Made by a program: the position numbers and the translations under genes | NCBI RefSeq assembly: GCF_002080455.1 | Contig: NZ_CP020555.1 | Span: 1,054,001 to 1,118,000, forward strand | Direction: 5' to 3' | Length of the DNA stretch: 64,000 nucleotides | Source of the DNA: Streptomyces sp. Sge12 | GTDB lineage: Bacteria > Actinomycetota > Actinomycetes > Streptomycetales > Streptomycetaceae | The notes under the pieces: model-generated | Told to the model about the DNA's origin: nothing | Databases searched by the model: none | Seen by the model: the letters and a program-made list of their open reading frames with translations, nothing else | Part shown: positions 53,398-61,948 of the stretch, in pieces | Position numbering within the stretch: position 1 is the first letter of the stretch | Layout: each line of letters starts with the position of its first letter

Positions 53398-54825
53398 TCA
53401 CCCCCGGTAGGTCTCCAGCAGCCGCAGCCAGATCTCGCTGATGGTCGGGAAGGACGGCACCGCGTGCCACAGGCGCCGGATCGGGACCTCTCCGGCGACC
53501 GCGATGGTGGCCGCGTGGATCATCTCGGCGGCCCCCGGTCCGACGAAGGTGACTCCCAGGAGCACCTCGCGGTCGAGGTCGACGATCATCCGCGCCCGCC
53601 CCCGGTAGCCGTCGGCGTACAGCCCGGCACCGGAGACCTTGGACATGTCGTAGTCGACCGCCCGCACCCGGTACCCGGCCCGTTCGGCCTCGGCCAGGGT
53701 CAGGCCCGCGGCCGCGGCCTCCGGATCGGTGAAGACCGCCTGCGGGAGGGCGCGGACGTCGGCGGTCGGGGTGTGCTCGCCCCAGGGCTCGGTGTCCAGC
53801 GGGGTGCCGGCCGCGCGGGCGGCGATCACGGCTCCGACGACACGCGCCTGGTACTTGCCCTGGTGGGTGAGGAGCGCGCGGTGGTTGACGTCCCCGACGG
53901 CGTAAAGCCAGTCGTGCGCGGGCACGCGGCAGGTGTCGTCGACATCGATCCACTTCCCGGCCGGGAGCCCGACGGTGTCCAGGCCGATGTCCTCGGTCCG
54001 GGGCGCGCGGCCCGTCGCCATCAGCAGCTCGTCGCCCTCCAGCGTCTCGCCGCCCTCCAGGACCACGCGGACGGGCCCGGTCGAGCCGTCCCGTACGACC
54101 GCCTCGACGGACACCCCGATACGGACCTCCGCCCCGGCCTCGCGCAGCGCGTCCGCCACCAGCTCCCCCGCGAAGGGCTCCATCCGCGGCAGCAGCCCGG
54201 AATCGCGCGCCAGGACGGTGACCTGCGAGCCGAGGGCCTGCCAGGCGGTGGCCATCTCGACGGCCACGACCGAGCCGCCCACGATCAGCAGCCGCCCCGG
54301 GACCTCCTTCGCGGAGGTCGCCTCGCGGCTGGTCCAGGGGCGGGCCCCGGCGATACCGGGCAGGTCGGGGATCACGGCCCGGCTGCCGGTGGCGACGACC
54401 ACCGCGTGCCGGGCGGACAGGATGTGGTGCTCGCCCTCGAAACTGGTGACGGCGACCTTACGGACGCCGTAGAGCCGGCCGTGGCCCCGGTACAGGTGGG
54501 CCCCGGTGGACTCGATCCAGTCGATCTGCCCCTGGTCCTTCCAGTCACCGGTCCAGTAGTCGCGGTGCGCGAACACCGCGGCCGCATCCAGGGGGCCCTG
54601 GACGGCCCCGGCCAGCCCGGGCACCCGGCGGGCGTCGGCCCGGGCCAGGGCCGGGCGCAGCAGCGCCTTGCTCGGGACGCAGGCCCAGTACGAGCACTCG
54701 CCGCCCACCAGTTCGCTCTCGACGAGCGCCGTGCTCAGTCCGGCGGCACGGGTCCGGTCGACGATGTTCTCGCCGGCCGGGCCCCCGCCGAGGACCACTA
54801 CGTCGTACTCCACCGCTTCAGTCAT
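53398..54825 (-). CDS. Pyridine nucleotide-disulfide oxidoreductase, FAD-dependent
   Basis: 475 residues. FAD motif VVVLGGGPAGENI, redox-active disulfide Cys44-x4-Cys49 in GGECSYWACVPSK, NAD(P) motif RLLIVGGSVVAVEMA, and TGRAPRTEDIG near the FAD. The C-terminal dimerisation domain has HAVPSFPTISEIW instead of the HxxxxE dyad spacing seen in lipoamide dehydrogenase (HAHPTxSE), so the physiological disulfide substrate differs from dihydrolipoamide. It may be a mercuric-reductase-like or general oxidoreductase. It lies 41 bases after the thioredoxin stop, in the same orientation, and could reduce it. Confidence 0.88.
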   Translation of the reverse strand: MTEAVEYDVVVLGGGPAGENIVDRTRAAGLSTALVESELVGGECSYWACVPSKALLRPALARADARRVPGLAGAVQGPLDAAAVFAHRDYWTGDWKDQGQIDWIESTGAHLYRGHGRLYGVRKVAVTSFEGEHHILSARHAVVVATGSRAVIPDLPGIAGARPWTSREATSAKEVPGRLLIVGGSVVAVEMATAWQALGSQVTVLARDSGLLPRMEPFAGELVADALREAGAEVRIGVSVEAVVRDGSTGPVRVVLEGGETLEGDELLMATGRAPRTEDIGLDTVGLPAGKWIDVDDTCRVPAHDWLYAVGDVNHRALLTHQGKYQARVVGAVIAARAAGTPLDTEPWGEHTPTADVRALPQAVFTDPEAAAAGLTLAEAERAGYRVRAVDYDMSKVSGAGLYADGYRGRARMIVDLDREVLLGVTFVGPGAAEMIHAATIAVAGEVPIRRLWHAVPSFPTISEIWLRLLETYRG

Positions 54826-54866
54826 ACGGACCAGTGTCTCCGTCGGCCCGCCGCTGCGGCGGATCC

Positions 54867-55292
54867 TCAGGCCTCCGGCGTGCCGGGAGCCTCCGTACTG
54901 GCTCCTCCGGCTCCTCCGGTGCCCTCGGCGCCCTTCTGCTCCGCGGCGATCTTGGCGTGGACCTCGTCCATGTCGAGATCACGTGCCTGCCGGATGAGGT
55001 CCGTCAGCGCCGCCTCCGGCAGTGCGCCGGGCTGCGCGAAGATCGCCACCTGGTCCCGGACGATCATCAGCGTCGGGATCGAGGTGATCTGGAAGGCCCC
55101 GGCCAGCTCCTGCTGCGCCTCGGTGTCCACCTTGGCGAACACGAGGTCCGGGTGCGCCTCGGAGGCCCGCTCGTAGACCGGGGCGAACTGCAGGCACGGC
55201 CGGCACCAGCCCGCCCAGAAGTCGATCAGCACGAACGGGTTCTCGCTGACCGTCTGGTCGAAGTTTTCCTTGGTGAGCTCGACTGTAGCCAC
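54867..55292 (-). CDS. Thioredoxin-like protein with CRPC active site
   Basis: 141 residues from GTG 55292. The thioredoxin fold is complete (FVLIDFWAGWCRPCLQFAPV; SIPTLMIVRD with cis-Pro) followed by a Gly/Ala/Glu-rich tail of about 35 residues. The active site is CRPC rather than CGPC, which should shift redox potential and partner choice. AGGAGG lies 11 bases before the start. The neighbour downstream is a disulfide oxidoreductase, a plausible partner. An in-frame ATG at 55352 would add 20 residues without conservation. Confidence 0.88.
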   Translation of the reverse strand: MATVELTKENFDQTVSENPFVLIDFWAGWCRPCLQFAPVYERASEAHPDLVFAKVDTEAQQELAGAFQITSIPTLMIVRDQVAIFAQPGALPEAALTDLIRQARDLDMDEVHAKIAAEQKGAEGTGGAGGASTEAPGTPEA

Positions 55293-55384
55293 GGTTTCCA
55301 GACCTCCTGATTGAGCCGTCTGCTCCTTGAACGAACGACCTGTCCCGTGCATTCCGCCCCGGAGGGGGACGGGCAGGACACTCC

Positions 55385-56824
55385 CTAGAACGGGTGTGCG
55401 GCCGGGGTGCTGCGGGCCGTGGTCCAGCGCAGCTCGGTGAAGGCGTCCAGGTTCGCCTCGCCGCCGAAGCGGGCGCCGGTGCCGGAGGCGCCGACTCCGC
55501 CGAACGGGGCGACGGCCTCGTCATTGACCGTCTGGTCGTTGACGTGCGCGATCCCGGTCGGGATCCGCTCGGCCAGGTCGAGCCCGCGCGCCGCGTCCCG
55601 GGTCACGATCCCTAGGGAGAGGCCGTACGGGCCCGCCGAGGCCAGTGCGACCGCCTCCTCCTCCGTCGCGAAGGACCGTACGGGCGCGACGGGGCCGAAG
55701 ACCTCCTCGGTGTACGCGGGGGTGTCGTCGGTGACGCCCGCCAGGACGGTCGGCCGGTAGAAGAGGTCCCGGTGCGTGCCGCCGGCGACGAGCTTGGCAC
55801 CCCGCTCGGTGCTGGCCTCCACCAGGGCGTGTACGCGCTCCAGCTGGGCGCGGTCGATCAGCGGGCCCAGGTGGACCTGCTCGCGGTACGGGTCCCCCAC
55901 GGCGAGCTCCTCGGCCCGTACGGCGAGCCGCTCGACGTACTCGTCGTAGAGGGAGGCGTGGACGAGGTGGCGCCCGGCCGTCATGCAGATCTGGCCCTGG
56001 TGGAAGAAGGAGCCCCAGGAGGCCTGGGCGACGGCGGACTCGATGTCGGCGTCGCTGAGCACGACGAGCGCCGAGTTGCCACCCAACTCCAGGTGCACCC
56101 GCTTGAGGTGACGGCCCGCCAGTTCACCGACGGACCGGCCGGCCGCGGTGGATCCGGTGAAGGACACCACCCGGACCCGCGGGTCGGCGACCACGGCGGC
56201 GCCCGTCCCGGCGCCGCCGGGCAGGACCTGCAACAGCCCGCACGGCAGTCCGGCCGCCGCGAGGACCGCGGCGAGGGCGAGGCCGCCGCAGACGGCGGTG
56301 CGCCGGTCGGGCTTGAGCAGCACCGCGTTGCCGAGGGCCAGCGCGGGCGCGACCGAGCGGATGGACAGGATCAGTGGGGCGTTGAAGGGGGCCACGACCC
56401 CGACCACTCCGGCCGGCACCCGGCGGGTGAAGGACAGCCGGGGCGCTTCGCTCGGCAGCACCTGCCCGGTGGGGCGGGAGGCCAGCGCGGCCGCCTCGTA
56501 GCACTCCTGCGCGGCGACGTGCAGCTCGAAGTCGGCCTTGCCGGGTATCGAGCCGGACTCGCGGACCAGCCAATCGCGCAGCTCGTCGGCGTGGGCGGTG
56601 AACAGGTCCCCGGCGCGGCGCAGCACGGCCGCCCGCTCCGGGTGGGTGGCGCGCGCCCAGTCCCGCTGCGCCGCGCGGGCCCGTACGGCGGCCTCCGCGA
56701 CATCGGCGGGCGCCGCGAGGTCGATGGTGGCGAGGGTGCGGCCGGTGGCGGGTTCGACGACCGGGGCGGCGCCGCCGGTGAGGGTGGGTCCGTCCTGCCA
56801 GAGCGTCGGGTCGAGGAGCGGCAT
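55385..56824 (-). CDS. Aldehyde dehydrogenase (benzaldehyde-type)
   Basis: 479 residues. Catalytic motifs: LELGGNSA with the general-base Glu, HQGQICMTAGR with the nucleophile Cys, VVAPFNAPLIL, SFTGSTAAGR (cofactor loop) and EEVFGPVAPV. Family comparison places it near aryl-aldehyde (benzaldehyde or vanillin type) dehydrogenases, but the substrate is not proven. It is preceded by a thiolase gene and a LacI regulator in the same orientation, which suggests an aromatic or fatty acid catabolic unit. ATG 56824 begins MPLLDPTLW, just ahead of conserved sequence. Confidence 0.88.
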   Translation of the reverse strand: MPLLDPTLWQDGPTLTGGAAPVVEPATGRTLATIDLAAPADVAEAAVRARAAQRDWARATHPERAAVLRRAGDLFTAHADELRDWLVRESGSIPGKADFELHVAAQECYEAAALASRPTGQVLPSEAPRLSFTRRVPAGVVGVVAPFNAPLILSIRSVAPALALGNAVLLKPDRRTAVCGGLALAAVLAAAGLPCGLLQVLPGGAGTGAAVVADPRVRVVSFTGSTAAGRSVGELAGRHLKRVHLELGGNSALVVLSDADIESAVAQASWGSFFHQGQICMTAGRHLVHASLYDEYVERLAVRAEELAVGDPYREQVHLGPLIDRAQLERVHALVEASTERGAKLVAGGTHRDLFYRPTVLAGVTDDTPAYTEEVFGPVAPVRSFATEEEAVALASAGPYGLSLGIVTRDAARGLDLAERIPTGIAHVNDQTVNDEAVAPFGGVGASGTGARFGGEANLDAFTELRWTTARSTPAAHPF

Positions 56825-56988
56825 GGCGCGGGGCCTCCGGGTGGGGATGGGCGGGGTGGCGGGGGGCGGCAGCACGCGCCATCGTGCCAGACCGGAGGCT
56901 CCACTTCTGTTCAGTTATTGGGCAGTTGAGAACGGCCGCTGACCGGAAACGATCGACCCCCAGGTGGGGCGGGTGGGGCGCGTCGGGG

Positions 56989-58188
56989 TCAGCGCTCCAG
57001 GACGAGCGCGATGCCCTGCCCGACCCCGATGCACAGCGCCGCCATACCGGTGCCGGAACCCGCCGCCGCCAGCTGGTGCGCGACCGAGCCGGCCAGCCGG
57101 GCGCCGGAGGCGCCGAGGGGATGCCCGATGGCGATGGCGCCGCCGCGCGGGTTGACCACGGCCGGGTCGAGCTCGGGCCAGGCCGCGAGGCACCCCAACG
57201 CCTGCGCCGCGAAAGCCTCGTTGAGTTCGAAGGCGGCGAGATCGGCGAGCCCGCGGCCGGACTTGGCGAGCGCCCGGCCGACGGCGTCCACCGGTCCGAG
57301 GCCGAAGAGCTGGGGCTCGATCCCGGTGACGGCGGAGGCGCTGATCCGGGCGAGCGGCTCCCGGCCGGTGGCCGCCAGGCCCTCCTCGTCGGTCAACAGC
57401 AGAGCGGCGGCACCGTCGTTGAGCGGGGAGGCGTTGCCGGCGGTGACCGTCCCGGTGCCGTCCGAGCGGAAGGCCGGCTTCAGCCTGGCCAGCGCCTCGG
57501 GCGTGGAACCCTCCCGAATGCACTCGTCGCGCACCAGGTCCACGCCGGGGTACGGGACGACCTCGTTGTCGTACAGGCCGGCGGACCAGGCGGCCGCCGC
57601 CTTGCGGTGGCTCTCCAGGGCGAAGGCGTCCTGTGCCTCACGGGTGATGCCGTGCTTGTCGGCGACGAGTTCGGCGCCCTCGCCGAGCGAGCCGGTCCAC
57701 TCCTCGGGCATCCGCGGGTTGGTCATCCGCCACCCCAGGGTGGTGGACCACATCTGCTGGTGGCCGGCCGGGAAGGCCCGTTCCGGCTTCTGCACGACCC
57801 AGGGGGCGCGGCTCATCGACTCGACCCCGCCCGCGATCGCCACGGAGGCGTCGCCCAGTGCGATGGCGCGGGCGGCCTGGACCACGGCTTCGAGCCCGGA
57901 CCCGCACAGCCGGTTGACGGTGACCCCCGGGACGCTCACGGGCAGCCCCGCCAGCAGGACCGCCATGCGGGCCACGTCCCGGTTGTCCTCGCCCGCGCCG
58001 TTGGCGTCACCGAAGACGACGTCGTCGATACGGGCCGGATCGAGGTCGGGCGTGCGCTCCACGAGCGCGCGCACGACGTGCGCGGCCAGGTCGTCCGGCC
58101 GGACCCCGGCGAGGGCGCCGCCGAACTTGCCGATCGGGGTGCGGACGGCGTCGACGACGTACACGTCGCGGACGGTGCGGATGCTCAT
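56989..58188 (-). CDS. Acetyl-CoA C-acyltransferase (thiolase, PcaF/FadA type)
   Basis: 399 residues. Catalytic Cys95 in NRLCGSGLEAV, the ELNEAFAAQAL motif, His in GGAIAIGHPLGASGAR, and the second active-site Cys in CIGVGQGIAL are all present. Thiolases cleave 3-ketoacyl-CoA to acyl-CoA and acetyl-CoA; the PcaF subtype acts in the beta-ketoadipate pathway and the FadA subtype in fatty acid oxidation. Sequence alone does not settle which applies. AGGAGAG lies eight bases before ATG 58188. Upstream lies a degenerate 22-base repeat region and a LacI regulator. Confidence 0.9.
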   Translation of the reverse strand: MSIRTVRDVYVVDAVRTPIGKFGGALAGVRPDDLAAHVVRALVERTPDLDPARIDDVVFGDANGAGEDNRDVARMAVLLAGLPVSVPGVTVNRLCGSGLEAVVQAARAIALGDASVAIAGGVESMSRAPWVVQKPERAFPAGHQQMWSTTLGWRMTNPRMPEEWTGSLGEGAELVADKHGITREAQDAFALESHRKAAAAWSAGLYDNEVVPYPGVDLVRDECIREGSTPEALARLKPAFRSDGTGTVTAGNASPLNDGAAALLLTDEEGLAATGREPLARISASAVTGIEPQLFGLGPVDAVGRALAKSGRGLADLAAFELNEAFAAQALGCLAAWPELDPAVVNPRGGAIAIGHPLGASGARLAGSVAHQLAAAGSGTGMAALCIGVGQGIALVLER

Positions 58189-58365
58189 GGGGGCTCTCCT
58201 GGGCGGATCCGTACGGGCGGCGGCGCATCGGTGCCGGTGTGGGCACCGGGGCACGCCGCCGGGCACGCCCGGTGGGGCGCGCCCGAAGTCTCCGTCCGCA
58301 CGTCACCGCCTGTCAACGGCTCCCCGGTGCGGCCCGGGGCCGACGGGCTCCCGACCGGCACGGCC

Positions 58366-58475
58366 CGGGCGCGGGCACCGTCGTGGTCGGGCGCGGGCAC
58401 CGTCGTGGTCGGGCGCGGGCACCGTCAGTCTGGGCGCGGCACCGTCGGCCGGGGCCGGGGCGCGGGCACCGTCAG
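58366..58475. repeat. 22-base degenerate tandem repeats
   Basis: CGGGCGCGGGCACCGTCGTGGT occurs twice in succession, then three shortened or diverged copies up to about 58475. It lies between the thiolase start and the LacI stop; the last copy covers the LacI stop codon. Confidence 0.65.
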
Positions 58476-59518
58476 GTCGACTCCCGGGGAATGGCGGCGG
58501 CCGCCATCAGGTCGTGCCGCTCGGTGACCTCGGACGGCTCGCGCACCGCGTGGTCCACCAGCGAGGCCAGATGGGCGCCGGTCGGCATCTCCAGGCGCAC
58601 CGTGCTCAGCCTCGGCCGCAGCAGCCGCCCGATGAGCAGGTCGTCGGCGCCGACGACGGCCACGTCCTCGGGGACGCGGAGCCCCTCGTCCTGGAGGGCC
58701 CGCATCAGCAGCATCGCGTACTCGTCGTTGTACGCGAAGGCGGCGTCCAGCCCGAGCCCGCGCCAGCGGGCCGCGAGGGCTGCGGCCGACTCCTCGGAGT
58801 AGGCCATCGGGAGGGCCGAGACCTCGGCGCCCTCCACCGAACGGGCGCCATTGAGCCGGGGTACGGAGAACAGCTCCAAGCCCTCCTCCTCCGGGACGAC
58901 CACACCGATCCGCCCGCGTCCGCGCTCGACGAGGTGGGCGGCGGCCCGGACGCCGACCTCCTGCTGGTCCATGACGAGCGCGTGCGCCCCGGGCACGCCG
59001 ACCGGCCCCATGGTGATCACCGCGCGGGCCCCGGCCCGCTTGAGGGTGGCCACGTTGCGGGCGGAGAGGGAGATCTCGCCGAGGGACAGGACCGCCACCG
59101 GGCGCAGTTCCGCCCAGGCCCGTACGGCTTCGTCCCCGCTGAGTCCGAGGCTCCCGTACTGCACCACGGTGTAGTCGAGACGGCGCAGCGCCCACTGGAG
59201 TTCGTTGAGGAAGGTGCTGTAGAGCGGCCCGATCGGCACGTGTGAGGTGGGCAGCAGGACGATCCTGGTGTGTCCCGCGCGCAGGCTGCGGGCGGCCGCG
59301 TGCGGGACGTAGCCGAGCTCCTCGGCGGCCTCACGGACCTTGCGCCGGGTCGGTTCGCTGATGCGCACGGCTTCGGCGTTGTTCAGGACGTACGAAACCG
59401 TCGCGCGCGAGACACCGGCGAGGCGGGCGACGTCGGCGCTCGTCGGAACGGGGGGCGGCGGGGTGGTCGATCCGGAGGCCGGGGTCGGCGGCTGCGGCGA
59501 TTTCGATGACTGAGACAT
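58472..59518 (-). CDS. LacI-family transcriptional regulator
   Basis: 348 residues. The DNA-binding helix-turn-helix is SADVARLAGVSRATVSYVLN (about 27-46), followed by the hinge SLRAGHTRIVLLP and a periplasmic-binding-protein-like effector domain (ARNVATLKRAGARAVITMGP; VAVVGADDLLIGRLLRP). It is divergent from the MFS transporter and alpha/beta hydrolase genes, with a perfect inverted repeat (59587-59619) between them. Those genes are the most likely targets. The ligand, usually a sugar or related metabolite, is unknown. Confidence 0.9.
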   Translation of the reverse strand: MSQSSKSPQPPTPASGSTTPPPPVPTSADVARLAGVSRATVSYVLNNAEAVRISEPTRRKVREAAEELGYVPHAAARSLRAGHTRIVLLPTSHVPIGPLYSTFLNELQWALRRLDYTVVQYGSLGLSGDEAVRAWAELRPVAVLSLGEISLSARNVATLKRAGARAVITMGPVGVPGAHALVMDQQEVGVRAAAHLVERGRGRIGVVVPEEEGLELFSVPRLNGARSVEGAEVSALPMAYSEESAAALAARWRGLGLDAAFAYNDEYAMLLMRALQDEGLRVPEDVAVVGADDLLIGRLLRPRLSTVRLEMPTGAHLASLVDHAVREPSEVTERHDLMAAAAIPREST

Positions 59519-59586
59519 TGCCGTGGCATCTTTCCAGACCGATTGCGTACGAGGTCTAGCGGTTGGCCGGAAACGAATGCTACACA

Positions 59587-59619
59587 GTGGTTACACGAGT
59601 CATTGACACGTGTAACCAC
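59587..59619. promoter_or_regulatory. Candidate operator for the LacI regulator
   Basis: GTGGTTACACG (59587-59597), 11 bases, then the exact reverse complement CGTGTAACCAC (59609-59619). It lies between the divergent LacI and MFS genes. TTGACA (59603-59608) sits in the loop and could be a -35 element for the rightward genes. The wide spacer is unusual for one LacI dimer, so two half-sites or a looped tetramer are possible. Confidence 0.6.
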
Positions 59620-59811
59620 GGTGTCACATCCCCCTTCGGCCGATGTGTCGACGCCGTGCACCCCGCCGTGCCGCCGCCCCGTCGCGCTCCGTCGCACCCC
59701 CGCCGTCGCGGCGGGGCGGCGCGCACCCCTGCCCCACCGCGAACCGCTTGCACCACCGCCTCCACCAGGCCGTACCTCCCCCGTCCACCCTCATCCGCCC
59801 AGGAGGGCACC

Positions 59812-61086
59812 GTGGCCCTTTCCTCCTCCGACGCCGGCTCCGCCGCCCCCACCACCGGCACGTCCCCCGGGGCTGGGGCCGGCCCCGGGCCCGGCCCCGC
59901 ACGGCGCGGCCTGCTGCCCCTGCTGCTCGTCGGCAACAGCGCCATGTACGCCCTCTACATCGGCGTGGCCGGGGTCCTGCTGGCCCTCCAGGTCGAGGAC
60001 ATCGACCCGGCGGCCAAGGTCGCGAACTTCGGCCTGATCGCGGGGGTATCGGCGATCTTCGCCACGGTCTTCAACCCCGTCGCCGGCGCCCTGTCCGACC
60101 GCAGCGGACGGCGCAACCCCTGGATCCTCGGCGGTGGACTCGCCGCCGTCCCGGCGATGTTCCTGCTCGGCCTCGCCGACACGATCCTGCTGATCACGAT
60201 CGCCTGGTGCCTCGGACAGGCCGTCATGAACGTCTACCAGGCGGCCATCACCTCTGTGGTCCCCGACCGGGTACCCCTGGACGCCCGCGGGAAGGCCTCC
60301 GCGGCCGTGGGCCTCGGCCTGCCCTTCGGCTCCGCCCTCGGCGCCCTGATCGGCGCCGCCTTCGCCGAGGACTACCGCACCGGATACCTCGTCTTCGGCG
60401 CGCTCGTGGCGGGCGCGGCCGTCCTGTTCACCGCCTGCGGCCACGAGGAGCGGCTCCCGGCCCGCGCCCCGATGCCCGTCAAGGCCCAGCTCGCCGCCTT
60501 CACGAGCGCGCTGCGCGACCACGACTTCCGGTGGGCCTTCATCGGGCGGGCGCTGCTCGTCCTCGGGTACTTCGCCGTGAGCGGCTACCAGCTCTACGTC
60601 CTGCAGGACCACACCGCGCTGCCCGACGGCATGAAGCCGGAGGCCGCGGTGGCGGTCCTGATGCCGCTGACCAGCGTGGCGATGGTCGTCTCCACGGTGC
60701 TCGGCGGCTACCTCTCCGACCGGTTCGACCGCCGCAAGCTCTTCGTCGGCGCCTCCGCGCTGCTGTCGGCCGTCGCGCTCGTCATCCCGGCCGTGTCGAC
60801 CAGCTGGACCGCCATGCTGTCCTTCGCCGTGGTCAACGGGCTGGCGTTCGGCTGCTACATGGCCGTGGACACGGCGCTGGTGACGATGGTGCTGCCCAAG
60901 GCCGAGGACGCCGCCCGCGACATGGGCGTGCTCAACATCGCCAACGCCGGCCCGCAGATCATCGCGCCCTTCATCGCCTCCCTGGTCGTCTCGATCAGCG
61001 GCGGGTACACCGCGCTGTTCGTCGTCGCGGCCGTGCTGGCCGTGGCGGGGGCCCTGGCCGTGAAGCCGATCCGCAGCGTGCGCTGA
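59812..61086 (+). CDS. MFS transporter
   Basis: 424 residues from GTG 59812, with AGGAGG five bases before. A Gly/Pro-rich leader precedes about 12 hydrophobic helices; the loop after helix 2 carries GALSDRSGRRNPWILG, an MFS motif A, and a repeat appears later as GGYLSDRFDRRKLFV. The layout matches sugar or drug MFS carriers; helix 4-5 contains QAAITSVVPDRVP. It is divergent from a LacI regulator and followed after 105 bases by an alpha/beta hydrolase, suggesting uptake or export and processing of one compound under LacI control. Confidence 0.88.
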   Translation: MALSSSDAGSAAPTTGTSPGAGAGPGPGPARRGLLPLLLVGNSAMYALYIGVAGVLLALQVEDIDPAAKVANFGLIAGVSAIFATVFNPVAGALSDRSGRRNPWILGGGLAAVPAMFLLGLADTILLITIAWCLGQAVMNVYQAAITSVVPDRVPLDARGKASAAVGLGLPFGSALGALIGAAFAEDYRTGYLVFGALVAGAAVLFTACGHEERLPARAPMPVKAQLAAFTSALRDHDFRWAFIGRALLVLGYFAVSGYQLYVLQDHTALPDGMKPEAAVAVLMPLTSVAMVVSTVLGGYLSDRFDRRKLFVGASALLSAVALVIPAVSTSWTAMLSFAVVNGLAFGCYMAVDTALVTMVLPKAEDAARDMGVLNIANAGPQIIAPFIASLVVSISGGYTALFVVAAVLAVAGALAVKPIRSVR

Positions 61087-61191
61087 CCCGCACCCGCGCC
61101 GCACCCGCACCCGCACCCGAACGCGCACCTCCTGGTCCGTACCTTCGACCGAAATTCGCCGTCAAGAGCCGTGAAGAAAGGCAACACCACC

Positions 61192-61887
61192 GTGCGACTG
61201 CACACCCGAACCTGGGGCGAGGGCGACCGCGTCGCCCTCCTGATCCACGGCATGATGGCCGACCACCGGACCTGGCGCCGGGTCGGCCCCGCCCTCGCCG
61301 ACCGCGGCTACCGCGTCATCGCCGTGGACCTGCGGGGCCACGGCGCCAGCGGCCGCGGCGCATACAGCCCGGCGCTCTACGCGGACGACGTGGTCGAGAC
61401 CCTGCCGGCCGGCGCCGAACTCGCCCTCGGCCACTCCCTCGGCGGCCTGACCCTGTCGCTCGCGGTGGACCGGCTGCGCCCGGCCCGGGCGGTGTACTCC
61501 GACCCTGCGTGGCACCTGGCCGCCCCCGGCGAGGGATTCGGTCCGGAGCTGTTCGCGCAGTTCAAATCGGCGACCAGGGAGCAGATGCGGGCGATGAGCC
61601 CGCGCTGGGACGAGATCGACGTCGACATCGAACGGGAGACCCTGGCGGTCTGGGACGAGCAGACCGCACTGAGCCTGGCCCCGCTGGTCGGCGCCGACCT
61701 GATGCCGTCCGCGCCGGCGGTCCCCTCGCTCGTGCAGCTCGCCGACCCGAGCACCCTGATCACCGAGGAGCGGGCGCAGTTGCTGGCGAGCCGCGGCTTC
61801 GAGGTGCGGTCGGTCCCGGGGGCCGGACACACCATCCACCGGGACGACTTCGACGGGTTCATGGCCTCCCTGGAGGGTTGGCTCTAG
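61192..61887 (+). CDS. Alpha/beta hydrolase
   Basis: 231 residues from GTG 61192, preceded by AGAAAGG ten bases upstream; GTG 61171 is an in-frame alternative. Motifs: LLIHGMMADHRTW (oxyanion), VDLRGHGAS, nucleophile elbow GHSLGG (Ser82), and GAGHTIHRDDF with the His. The lid region is short. The family includes esterases and lactonases; the substrate is unknown. It follows the MFS gene on the same strand in the putative LacI-controlled unit. A hairpin with nested palindrome starts ten bases after its stop. Confidence 0.87.
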   Translation: MRLHTRTWGEGDRVALLIHGMMADHRTWRRVGPALADRGYRVIAVDLRGHGASGRGAYSPALYADDVVETLPAGAELALGHSLGGLTLSLAVDRLRPARAVYSDPAWHLAAPGEGFGPELFAQFKSATREQMRAMSPRWDEIDVDIERETLAVWDEQTALSLAPLVGADLMPSAPAVPSLVQLADPSTLITEERAQLLASRGFEVRSVPGAGHTIHRDDFDGFMASLEGWL

Positions 61888-61896
61888 AACTGCGCG

Positions 61897-61943
61897 ACCA
61901 CTCCCCACTACGGTCTCCCTACCGATCGGTAATGGGGAGTGGT
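61897..61943. terminator. Hairpin between hydrolase and amidase, with nested palindrome
   Basis: ACCACTCCCCA (61897-61907) pairs perfectly with TGGGGAGTGGT (61933-61943), a 25-base loop between them. It begins ten bases after the hydrolase stop and ends six bases before the amidase ATG, so it could end the first transcript or act on amidase translation. Confidence 0.6.
61920..61931. promoter_or_regulatory. 12-base palindrome in the amidase leader
   Basis: TACCGATCGGTA is a perfect palindrome inside the hairpin loop, 18 bases before the amidase ATG. It has the shape of a TetR-family operator, but no TetR gene is in this window. Confidence 0.5.
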
Positions 61944-61948
61944 TCACG

